NCBI GenBank assembly: GCA_049323615.1
Contig: JBMOPD010000009.1
Span: forward strand, 1 to 64,000
Length of the DNA: 64,000 nt
Direction: 5' to 3'
Source of the DNA: JBMOPD01 sp049323615
Lineage (GTDB): Bacteria > Bacillota > Desulfotomaculia > Desulfotomaculales > Desulfocucumaceae
A model generated the notes under the pieces. The model had not been told where the DNA came from. It ran no database searches and saw only the letters and a list, made by a program, of their open reading frames with translations. Of the stretch, positions 8,372 to 15,822 are shown piece by piece (within the stretch, counting starts at the first letter, position 1; the number at the start of each line of letters is the position of its first letter). The translations under genes and the position numbers were made by a program.

Positions 8372-9124
8372 TTACAGCATGTTCAGCCCGCCGTTGACGC
8401 TGAGGGTCTGGCCGGTGATATAGGCGGCCTCGTCGGAAGCCAGAAACAGCACGGCGTAAGCAATGTCGGCGGGTTGGGCCAGCCGCCGGAGGGGGATTTT
8501 TTTAACCATGGCCTCGGCAATCTTGGGACTGGCCGCCACAACCTCGGCAAAGAGCCGGGTGTCGGTGGGCCCGGGAGCCACGCAGTTGATGTTGATAGCA
8601 TGGCGGGCCATTTCTCTGGCCAGGGTTTTGGTAAAGGCGATAATTCCACCCTTGGCGGCGGAGTATACCGCCTCGCCGGAAGAGCCGACCCGCCCCGCGT
8701 CGGAACTGATGTTGACGATCCTGCCGTACTGCCTGGAAATCATGACGTGCAGCACAGCCCGGCAGCAGTTTATGCACCCCCTGAGATTAATGGCGATTAT
8801 CTTGTCCCATGTGTCCTCGGTGCTGTCCAGGAAAGTCTCAACCTTGTCCCAGCCGGCGTTGTTGATCAGTATGTCCACCCGGCCGTACTTCTCCAGCGCC
8901 GCCTCCACCATGGCCTCCACCGATTTTTTTTCAGCTACGTCCACCTTCACCGCCAAGGCGCTGCCGCCGCCGGCGGTGATTTCCCCGGCCACGCCGGTGG
9001 CAGCATTTAAATCCAGATCGGCCAGCACCACCCCGGCCCCTTCCCCGGCAAAAATTTTGGCGATGGCGCAGCCGATTCCCCCGCCGGCCCCGGTGACAAT
9101 GGCCACCCTGTCCTTGAGCCTCAT
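8372..9124 (-). CDS. Short-chain dehydrogenase, BadH-like (2-hydroxycyclohexanecarboxyl-CoA dehydrogenase candidate)
   Basis: A 250-residue classical SDR. It has the NAD-binding motif TGAGGGIG (from residue 11), NNAGWD (about 90), catalytic Ser in ISSDAGRVGSSGEAVY and the YxxxK pair (YSAAK). The blocks NNAGWD, SSDAGRVGSSGEAVY and GPTDT match BadH, which oxidises 2-hydroxycyclohexanecarboxyl-CoA to the 2-keto form, the substrate of BadI. A BadI/MenB-like gene ends the same operon. It is the first gene, with GGAGG 9 bases before ATG and a sigma-54-type promoter upstream. Other 3-hydroxyacyl-CoA substrates remain possible. Confidence 0.85.
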   Translation of the reverse strand: MRLKDRVAIVTGAGGGIGCAIAKIFAGEGAGVVLADLDLNAATGVAGEITAGGGSALAVKVDVAEKKSVEAMVEAALEKYGRVDILINNAGWDKVETFLDSTEDTWDKIIAINLRGCINCCRAVLHVMISRQYGRIVNISSDAGRVGSSGEAVYSAAKGGIIAFTKTLAREMARHAININCVAPGPTDTRLFAEVVAASPKIAEAMVKKIPLRRLAQPADIAYAVLFLASDEAAYITGQTLSVNGGLNML

Positions 9125-9160
9125 TGCAAGACCTCCAAAATAATTTTTATCTTATGTAAT

Positions 9161-9176
9161 TGCAATTTTCTTGCCC
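9161..9176 (-). promoter_or_regulatory. Sigma-54 -24/-12 promoter candidate for the BadH-BadI-like operon
   Basis: On the minus strand the sequence reads GGGCAAGAAAATTGCA. GG and GC are 12 bases apart, and CA after GG and TTGCA at -12 match the sigma-54 consensus. It lies 37 bases before the ATG of the BadH-like gene. The 100 bases upstream are AT-rich and I see no clear activator palindrome there. Confidence 0.6.
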
Positions 9177-9275
9177 AAAATGCTTCAAGATTCAAAATTG
9201 GTTGAAAAGTTAAATAATTAAAAATACTTGCATATAAATCCGGCATGCGCCTGTATAAGGTATCATCAACGACTG

Positions 9276-10460
9276 CTAATCTTCTTGTAAAATTTCAAAA
9301 ACTCCGGCCCTTTGCACCAAACTGGCAGCGCCTTCCTGTAACTGGCTGATGGAAGAAGCTACCTCCTGTATACTGGCGGCGGTTTCCTCGCTGATGGACG
9401 CTATCGACTCCACACCCGACAACATTTTATTTATCTGTTCGGACTGCTCCGAAACCAGACTTTTTATGGTCTCTATGGCTGAAACGGTTTCAATTATCCT
9501 GTCCATAATGGATTTAAAGGATTTCTCGGCCAGGCCCGCCAGTTCGAGGCCTTGAGAGATGGAAGCTGTTGCGTTGTCGGTATCCGTTTGAATCTTCAGG
9601 ACCAGGTCTGAAATCCCTTTGGTTGAACTGGCAGTGCCCTCGGCCAGTTTTCTTACCTCCTCCGCCACAACCGAGAAACCTCTGCCGTGTTCTCCCGCCC
9701 TGGCGGCCTCTATGGCTGCATTTAACGCCAGTAGGTTGGTTTGGCCGGCAATATCTTCGATGATGCCGGTAAACTGGTTTATCTTCTGTGAACTGACTTT
9801 CAGTTGTTCAAAACTGGTACTGATTGACTTTATATTATTTATCAGTTGGTCGATTACTTCCTGCCCTTCCCTGGCCTTTTGGTCGGTTTCCAGGGCCAGG
9901 TCGGCCGTGCTCCTGGTTCGGTCGTCAGAATTCTTAGCGATACCAGCCAGTTCTTCAATATTTTGCAGCAGGTTTTGCGCCTGGACCGCCTGATCATTGG
10001 CACCGGATGATATTTGTTCCGAACTGCTAGAGATCGTGCCGATGTTGTTTTTCAGTAATTCTGCCGTTTGAAAGGTGGCTGCATTGTATCGCCGCCAGCC
10101 TTTGAACATTTTCGCCAGGTTAATGGCCAGGATGCCTATATCCTCCTTTTCACCCGCATAGATGGGATGATAGTGGAAGCCTTTCTTTTTTTCGGCCACC
10201 TGTTTATTCTTGGCAAAGGTATAAAGAACATTGATGTTTCCCTTGACAACTTCATCCGTGCTGTCGATTAACGACCTGATTGTCATCTGAACGGGCCTCA
10301 TAAACAAAAAGCCGGCCCCTAACAGCAGAATAAATAACGCCAACTCCAGGGGATAAAATAAATCCCTGTTTAAGCGGATAGTCAGCCCTGCCAAAATTAC
10401 CGTGCTAAGAAAAGTTAGTGAGATAAAGAAAAGAACCTTCCCCAGCAATGTTTTGGCCAT
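9276..10460 (-). CDS. Methyl-accepting chemotaxis protein
   Basis: A 394-residue chemoreceptor with two membrane helices close together at the N-terminus (about residues 9-28 and 35-53), hence almost no outside ligand domain. A cytoplasmic linker region of about 100 residues follows, then the signalling domain with the CheA/CheW-binding hairpin tip (NLLALNAAIEAARAGEHGRG) and the conserved VVAEEVRKLAE. Signals are probably sensed inside the cell or in the membrane. It follows two thiolase genes in the same direction, 31 bases after the nearer one, so chemotaxis may be tied to the substrate broken down by this locus. Confidence 0.92.
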   Translation of the reverse strand: MAKTLLGKVLFFISLTFLSTVILAGLTIRLNRDLFYPLELALFILLLGAGFLFMRPVQMTIRSLIDSTDEVVKGNINVLYTFAKNKQVAEKKKGFHYHPIYAGEKEDIGILAINLAKMFKGWRRYNAATFQTAELLKNNIGTISSSSEQISSGANDQAVQAQNLLQNIEELAGIAKNSDDRTRSTADLALETDQKAREGQEVIDQLINNIKSISTSFEQLKVSSQKINQFTGIIEDIAGQTNLLALNAAIEAARAGEHGRGFSVVAEEVRKLAEGTASSTKGISDLVLKIQTDTDNATASISQGLELAGLAEKSFKSIMDRIIETVSAIETIKSLVSEQSEQINKMLSGVESIASISEETAASIQEVASSISQLQEGAASLVQRAGVFEILQED

Positions 10461-10491
10461 TATAAAACCTCCCTGCCTTACGGCCTGTTGT

Positions 10492-11688
10492 TCACTCCGT
10501 TATATTTTCTAAAACAACCGCCATGCCCTGGCCCCCGCCGACGCAAAGAGTAGCCAGGCCCAGGCGCAGATTCCGCCTCTTCATCTCGTAGAGCAGGGTT
10601 ACACCGAGCCTGCAGCCGGTGGCCCCCAGCGGGTGCCCCAGGGCGATCCCGCCGCCGTTGACATTTACGCGGTCCAGGTCCAGATCCAGCTCCCTGATGC
10701 AGGCCAGGGCCTGGGAGGCAAAGGCCTCGTTAATCTCGATCAGGTCGATGTCGGCCAGGGAAAGGCCCAGCTTGCCAAGCAGCTGTTTCACCGCCGGGAC
10801 TGGACCGATACCCATGTAGCGGGGCGAGACTCCGGCGGCGATGAAGCCCACCAGCCTGCCCATCGGGGTCAGCCCCTGATCCTTCACCGCCTTGCCCGAG
10901 GCCAGCACCATTGCCGCGGCGCCGTCGTTCCTGCCGCAGGAATTCCCGGCTGTGACCGATCCGCCCGGCCTGAAGGCGGGCTTTAAGCCGGCCAGGATCT
11001 CCAGGGTGGTTTCCGGCCGGACGTGCTCGTCGGTATCGAAGACGAGGCTTTTTTTCTTGGCCTTTATTTCCACCGGGACAATTTCCTCCTTGAACTTGCC
11101 CTCCTGAATAGCCCTTGTGGCCAGCTGGTGGCTGCGCAGGGCGAAGGCGTCCTGGTCCTGTCGGCTGACGTTGTATTTCTCGGCCACGTTTTCCGCGGTC
11201 ATGCCCATGCTAAGGTCGGACCCGTATATCTCATTGGGCTGGGCCCCGGGGCCCCCTTCCAGGTTGGAGTCGATGAGCTGAACCTGCCCGTCGCCCCACC
11301 TGGCGCTTCGGATATAATGGGGAGCCCGGCTCATGTTTTCCGCCCCGCCCACCACCACGACGCCGGCCTCGCCCGAGGCCACCTGAAGATACCCGCTGTA
11401 CATGGCCTGCATGGCCGAGGCGCACAGCCGGTTGACGGTGAAGGCCGGCACCTCCTCGGGCAGCCCGGCCCTCAGGGCGGCCACCCTGGCCATATTGGTC
11501 GACTCTGTGCTCTGGCGGACCTCCCCCATGATCACCTCGTCCACCTGGCCCGGCGATACGCCGGCCCTCTTCAGCCCCTCTTTAATGACGATGGAACCCA
11601 GTTCCCCGGATGTAACCGTGCGTAGCGTCCCGCCGTAGCGGCCGATGGCCGTGCGCACCGCACTGATGATATAGACGTCTTCTTTCAC
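10492..11688 (-). CDS. Thiolase (acetyl-CoA C-acyltransferase)
   Basis: A 398-residue thiolase that cleaves 3-ketoacyl-CoA with CoA to acetyl-CoA and a shortened acyl-CoA, or runs in reverse. The nucleophilic Cys lies in VNRLCASAMQA (about residue 88), with NEAFASQA, GGGIALGHPLGATG (His) and the C-terminal CVGGGQG (second Cys). The GTG start is preceded by AAGGGGGG. A second full thiolase lies just upstream and the two differ considerably, so they probably serve different chain types. Between them is a remnant of a 3-hydroxyacyl-CoA dehydrogenase. Confidence 0.93.
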   Translation of the reverse strand: MKEDVYIISAVRTAIGRYGGTLRTVTSGELGSIVIKEGLKRAGVSPGQVDEVIMGEVRQSTESTNMARVAALRAGLPEEVPAFTVNRLCASAMQAMYSGYLQVASGEAGVVVVGGAENMSRAPHYIRSARWGDGQVQLIDSNLEGGPGAQPNEIYGSDLSMGMTAENVAEKYNVSRQDQDAFALRSHQLATRAIQEGKFKEEIVPVEIKAKKKSLVFDTDEHVRPETTLEILAGLKPAFRPGGSVTAGNSCGRNDGAAAMVLASGKAVKDQGLTPMGRLVGFIAAGVSPRYMGIGPVPAVKQLLGKLGLSLADIDLIEINEAFASQALACIRELDLDLDRVNVNGGGIALGHPLGATGCRLGVTLLYEMKRRNLRLGLATLCVGGGQGMAVVLENITE

Positions 11689-11714
11689 CCACAGCCCCCC
11701 TTAATTTAGCCACA

Positions 11715-11836
11715 GAGGTCACAGAGAAGAATAGTCATAGAACCCCTTGCCGGTTTTACGCCCCCATTCCTTCTTCAGGTACTTCTCCACTAAAAACGTC
11801 TTATTATACCTCTTTCCCCGTGTTCTCTGTGTCCTC
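11715..11836. repeat. Inverted-repeat-bounded element between the thiolases
   Basis: GAGGTCACAGAGAA at 11715-11728 and its inverted copy TTCTCTGTGTCCTC at 11823-11836 match at 13 of 14 positions and flank about 94 bases. The interior is the 3-hydroxyacyl-CoA dehydrogenase tail. The CACAGAG-rich arms look like a dispersed intergenic repeat rather than a terminator, as no stem with a U-tract forms at close range. Whether other copies exist cannot be told from this window. Confidence 0.5.
11719..11799 (-). pseudogene. Remnant of the C-terminal end of a 3-hydroxyacyl-CoA dehydrogenase
   Basis: On the minus strand an open stretch of about 27 codons encodes KYLKKEWGRKTGKGFYDYSS and then a stop. 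GRKTGKGFYDY is the characteristic end of 3-hydroxybutyryl-CoA dehydrogenases (Hbd/FadB type). A stop codon lies about 20 codons upstream in the same frame and nothing else of the gene remains, so it is a relic. It lies between two thiolase genes, where an hbd gene would make sense, and inside a pair of short inverted repeats. Confidence 0.65.
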
Positions 11837-11853
11837 CGTTGCTATAAATTGCT

Positions 11854-13038
11854 TTATCCGACCCACTCCCAGATGGCCGCGGCGCCCTGGCCGTGGCCCA
11901 CGCACATGCTTTCAACGGCGAACCTGGCGCCGTAATACGGCATCTCGTGCATTATGGTGGTGGCAATGCGGGCGCCGGTGCAGCCCAGGGGGTGTCCCAG
12001 GGCTATGCCGCTGCCCCGGGGATTGAGCAGGGGATGGTTCCTGATCCCCAGTTGCTCGGCACAGTAAACCGCCTGGGAGGCGAAGGCCTCGTTGATTTCC
12101 CACAGGTCGATCTGGTCCGCGGTCATGCCGGCCTGCTTCAGGGCCTTCGGCACGGCCAGGGCCGGGCCGATGCCCATCACGGCGGGGTCCAGTCCCACCA
12201 CCGCGTAGGCAACCAGCCTTATTTTCGGCTTCAGCCCCAGCTCCCTGGCTTTTTCCCGGCTGGCCACCAGGACTGCGGCCGCGGCGTCATTGGTCTGGCT
12301 GGAATTGCCTGCGGTGACGGTGGCCGCTTCGTCCTGCATGAACACCGGCTTCAGGGCGGCCAGGCTCTCCATGGTTGTGTCCGGCCTGATTCCCTGGTCC
12401 CGGTCCACCACCATTCTCCGGCAACCGCACTCCTCGGTGGGCACATCGGCCTCCACCGGCAGTATTTCCTCCTTGAACAGCCCCTCCACCGTGGCCCGGT
12501 GGGCCTTGGCGTGGCTTTCCACGGCGAACTGATCCTGCTTTTCCCGGCTGATGTTATACCTGCGGGCCACCATTTCAGCCGTGTAGCCCATGGAAACCAT
12601 CTGGGGGTCGCAGAATTCCCCCAGCCTTGGATTGTGCTCCGACCCGGTGCCCATGGGAATGTGGGTCATGTGCTGGACCCCGCCGGCCACGATGAGGTCG
12701 GCCCAGCCCATGGCGATGGAAGAGATGGCGAAGGCGACGGACTGCAGGCCCGAGGCGCAGAACCGGTCCACCGTGCAGCCCGGAACGCTGTACGGCATCC
12801 CGGCCATGATGGTGGCGTAGCGGCCGATGTTCGACCCCATATCCTTCATCAGGGCAGTGCCGCCCAGTATCACGTCGTCCACCTGCTCACTTTTCCTGCC
12901 TGTTATGTCCGCCCGCCTCAGAACCTCGTTGATCACCAGGGCAGCCAGGTCATCGGCCCTGATGTTGGCGAACCAGGACTTTTTGCCCGCCTTTGCGATG
13001 GGCGTGCGGACGCCCTCGACCAGATAAACCTCTCTCAT
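11854..13038 (-). CDS. Thiolase (acetyl-CoA C-acyltransferase)
   Basis: A 394-residue thiolase with nucleophilic Cys in VDRFCASGLQS (about residue 87), NEAFASQAVYC, GSGIALGHPLGCTG and the second Cys in SMCVGHGQGA. The start is set at ATG 13038 because GGAGG lies 7 bases ahead of it; an ATG 24 bases upstream has no such site. It lies 35 bases after the large acyl-CoA dehydrogenase in the same direction. The last step of a beta-oxidation round is the likely role. Confidence 0.93.
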   Translation of the reverse strand: MREVYLVEGVRTPIAKAGKKSWFANIRADDLAALVINEVLRRADITGRKSEQVDDVILGGTALMKDMGSNIGRYATIMAGMPYSVPGCTVDRFCASGLQSVAFAISSIAMGWADLIVAGGVQHMTHIPMGTGSEHNPRLGEFCDPQMVSMGYTAEMVARRYNISREKQDQFAVESHAKAHRATVEGLFKEEILPVEADVPTEECGCRRMVVDRDQGIRPDTTMESLAALKPVFMQDEAATVTAGNSSQTNDAAAAVLVASREKARELGLKPKIRLVAYAVVGLDPAVMGIGPALAVPKALKQAGMTADQIDLWEINEAFASQAVYCAEQLGIRNHPLLNPRGSGIALGHPLGCTGARIATTIMHEMPYYGARFAVESMCVGHGQGAAAIWEWVG

Positions 13039-13073
13039 TTTAATACCTCCAAGTCCCGTCATTCACCGACCAA

Positions 13074-14912
13074 TCAGCCCACCACGAAGGACTCTTCGGG
13101 ACACGCCAGGGCTGTTTCGTCCTCCGCCCTGATCATATCGGTCAGCATGTAAACATTGGGCAGGATGTTGTTGGCAAAATACCTGGCGGCCGCGATTTTG
13201 CCCGCGTAGAATGCCCGGTCCGGGTGGTCCTGTCCTGTTGCGGCCATTTTTTCACTGGCCACCATGGCCTGATCCAGTATTGATTCCGCCGCGAACAGCT
13301 GGGCGCAGCAGGTCAGCACCCGGGGGGCATAGAGCGGTATCAGCCGGCCCTTTTCAGCCGTGTTTGCATAGTAGGAGGAGTACAGGTCCTTAATCTCCTC
13401 CACGCAGTGGCAGGTCTTTTCCAGCTTTGCCATCTCGGCGCCGAAACCCTCGGCGTTTTTGTTCTTTTCGATGAATTCCTTCCTGTCTTCCATCCACTGA
13501 GCGAAGGGCCTCCCGTCCTTCATCCTAATCTTACGCCCCACCAGGTCCATGGCGTGGATGAATGAGGTCCCCTCCCAGATGGAGAGTATCTTGACATCCC
13601 GGGCGTACTGCGAAACCGGGTATTCCTCGGTATAGCCGACGCCGCCGTACACCTGGATGGCCTGCCCGATCATGGTCCAGGCGGTCTCTGCGGCATATGT
13701 CTTGATCAGCGGGGTGAGTATCTCGGCCAGTCCCTGACACCTGGCCGCCCTCTCTTTATCGTAGCTGTGCTCGGCTATGTCCAGGTAATAGAACCCCCTG
13801 AACACCATGGCCCTGATGGCCTCCACCTGGGCCTTCATTTCCAGGAGCATTCTTTTGACGTCTTCGTGCTTGATGATGGGCACCCGGCCGGCCCCGGGAT
13901 TGGTGAAGGGGCGCCCCTGGATGCGCTCGGTGGCGTACCGGGCCGCGAAGTAGTAAGCCGCCGCCATCTGGGCCAGGGCGTTGTGGCCGGTCCCGATGCG
14001 GGACTCGTTCATCATGTGGAACATCATGGCCAGGCCCTTGGAGGCGCCGTCGGCGTCCGGGGGGTCACCCACCAGGATCCCCCGGCAGTTGTCGTTTTCA
14101 CCGAAGCTCAGCATGGCCGTGGCCGAGGCTTTCAGCCCCATCTTGTGCTCCACGCCGATGCAGGTGACGTCGTTGGGTTCGCCCAGGCTGCCGTCGCCGT
14201 TCACCCAGATCTTGGGCACTATGTACAGCCCCAGTCCCTTCGACCCCGGCGCGCCGCCCTCCGGGCGGGCCAGCACCATGTGGATGATGTTTTCGGTCAG
14301 GTCCGTTTCCCCGCCGGTGATGAACATCTTGGTGCCCTTGATCTTGTATATCCGGGTGTCTTTGGTGGGGTAGGCCCGGGTGGCGGCGTCGCCCACGTCC
14401 GACCCGGCGTTGGGTTCGGTCAGGCACATGGTGCCGCTCCACTTTCCATTCAGTATATTTTCCAGGAACTTCTTCCGGTCCTGGTCCGTACCGAACCGGT
14501 AGATCAGGTTGGCCGCCCCGGTGGTGAGTTTTATGTAAGACATCAGGGCCGGGCAGGCGGCCATCAGCATCTCGCTGTAGGCCCTGTATAGGGTCAACGG
14601 CATAATGGCTTCGGAGGCCAGGGATTCGTTGGCCGTGCCCCACCCGTTTTCCTGGAGGAATCTGTAGGCCTTGACAATACCCTGGGGCACCATTACACTG
14701 CCGTTTTCAAATTTTACTCCGGTTTGGTCTCCCTCCCTGTTTACCGGGAAGACCACCTCTTTGGCCAGTTTATACACCTCGTTCAGGATAAAATCGACAT
14801 CGTCCGGCCCGTAGTTGTCCCTGAACCTCTCCAGGCCGAAGACCTCTTCCATGTCAAGCCACTCTTTCAATATGAATTTCAAGTCCCTGACGTCGTAAGC
14901 AAAATCGGTCAT
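13074..14912 (-). CDS. Large acyl-CoA dehydrogenase (DmdC-type, about 600 residues)
   Basis: A 612-residue member of the long acyl-CoA dehydrogenase subgroup that includes 3-methylmercaptopropionyl-CoA dehydrogenase (DmdC) and many uncharacterised enzymes of anaerobes. Core motifs: MCLTEPNAGSDVGDA (about residue 160), GVGYTEEYPVSQYARD, and catalytic Glu in SIWEGTSF. About 140 residues follow the core, as is normal for this subgroup. Substrates cannot be predicted from sequence; medium or branched acyl-CoAs are likely. The flavodoxin-like FMN reductase gene lies directly upstream. Confidence 0.9.
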   Translation of the reverse strand: MTDFAYDVRDLKFILKEWLDMEEVFGLERFRDNYGPDDVDFILNEVYKLAKEVVFPVNREGDQTGVKFENGSVMVPQGIVKAYRFLQENGWGTANESLASEAIMPLTLYRAYSEMLMAACPALMSYIKLTTGAANLIYRFGTDQDRKKFLENILNGKWSGTMCLTEPNAGSDVGDAATRAYPTKDTRIYKIKGTKMFITGGETDLTENIIHMVLARPEGGAPGSKGLGLYIVPKIWVNGDGSLGEPNDVTCIGVEHKMGLKASATAMLSFGENDNCRGILVGDPPDADGASKGLAMMFHMMNESRIGTGHNALAQMAAAYYFAARYATERIQGRPFTNPGAGRVPIIKHEDVKRMLLEMKAQVEAIRAMVFRGFYYLDIAEHSYDKERAARCQGLAEILTPLIKTYAAETAWTMIGQAIQVYGGVGYTEEYPVSQYARDVKILSIWEGTSFIHAMDLVGRKIRMKDGRPFAQWMEDRKEFIEKNKNAEGFGAEMAKLEKTCHCVEEIKDLYSSYYANTAEKGRLIPLYAPRVLTCCAQLFAAESILDQAMVASEKMAATGQDHPDRAFYAGKIAAARYFANNILPNVYMLTDMIRAEDETALACPEESFVVG

Positions 14913-14947
14913 TTGACAATCCTCCTGCTCTGGACCCCAAAAAAGCT

Positions 14948-15784
14948 TTATGGCTTAATCCACCAATCCATTTCCTTGTACGTTTTTTGAGTCTCTTGCA
15001 ATTTAGCCTTTTCAACCTGAAATTTGTCTTTCATACCCGTCAGCCAGCCATCTAAACCAAAGTGTTTTCGTATTTCCTCTGGAGAGAAACGACCACGGCC
15101 GGTACCGGGGAAAAGAGGAATATTGCCCGCTCCCACACTCCCCTTGAGAGCACAAAGTGGACATTCAATCGTCCCTTCCGGCAGTAGGCGGAATAAATCA
15201 GATCCACAGTGGGGACATTCATACGGCCCTTTTTCATATTCCTGCTGGGTAAACAGGTTTAAACCTATCTTCCTTGCATATTCTTTATTGCTTGAAGTAA
15301 GCATGCTTTCCCCGGGCAGAGCGGCATTAACCTGCCAGCAATCCACAACTTTCATTTGCAGAAACCTGGGCAGGGACAGGGCAGCAGTCCTGGTATAACC
15401 CTCCCAACCGGGTATACCAAAGGACATGACCACGACGCATGGCTTGCCGCGGGTTTTTTCAGCGTAATGGCCCAGACCCATCACGCGGTCTATCAAAATC
15501 TTAAAGCTGGCATGGGGCCCGAGGAAATACACGGGCAGCCCGATAATGAGCGCATCAGCCTCTTTTATTTTATTTATAACGAAGTCAAAGTCATCCTTTA
15601 TATTGCACCCGGCCTCGTTCCTCAAGCAGCGGTAGCACCCTCTGCATGGCTTTATTTCCAGTTCGGTAAGACGGATCAGTTCCCGGACACACGGGTCGGG
15701 AACACCGGCCATGATCTCTTTAAGGATCAATTCACTGTTGCCCAGTTTTCTTTCCGAAACCACCAATCCCAAAACTTTTTTCAT
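14948..15784 (-). CDS. Flavodoxin-fold FMN reductase with C-terminal zinc ribbon
   Basis: A 278-residue NADPH-dependent FMN reductase/flavodoxin-like protein. The N-terminal flavodoxin fold (VLGLVVSERKLGNSELIL) carries a Cys-rich patch, CRGCYRCLRNEAGC, as in iron-sulfur flavoproteins, and the flavin-loop motif LPVYFLGPHA. An added C-terminal part has two CxxC pairs (CPHCGSD and CPLC) forming a likely zinc ribbon or rubredoxin-like site. Of the three flavodoxin-like proteins in this window, only this one has the ribbon. A role as electron carrier for the neighbouring acyl-CoA dehydrogenase is an inference. Confidence 0.8.
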   Translation of the reverse strand: MKKVLGLVVSERKLGNSELILKEIMAGVPDPCVRELIRLTELEIKPCRGCYRCLRNEAGCNIKDDFDFVINKIKEADALIIGLPVYFLGPHASFKILIDRVMGLGHYAEKTRGKPCVVVMSFGIPGWEGYTRTAALSLPRFLQMKVVDCWQVNAALPGESMLTSSNKEYARKIGLNLFTQQEYEKGPYECPHCGSDLFRLLPEGTIECPLCALKGSVGAGNIPLFPGTGRGRFSPEEIRKHFGLDGWLTGMKDKFQVEKAKLQETQKTYKEMDWWIKP

Positions 15785-15822
15785 TAATCCACGTCCCCTC
15801 CTTTTTTCCCGGCGGGTTGAAC

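Noticed and set aside
11893..13152. Plus-strand frame of 419 codons over the second thiolase
   Set aside because: Antisense shadow with His/Gly-rich composition typical of reversed thiolase codons.
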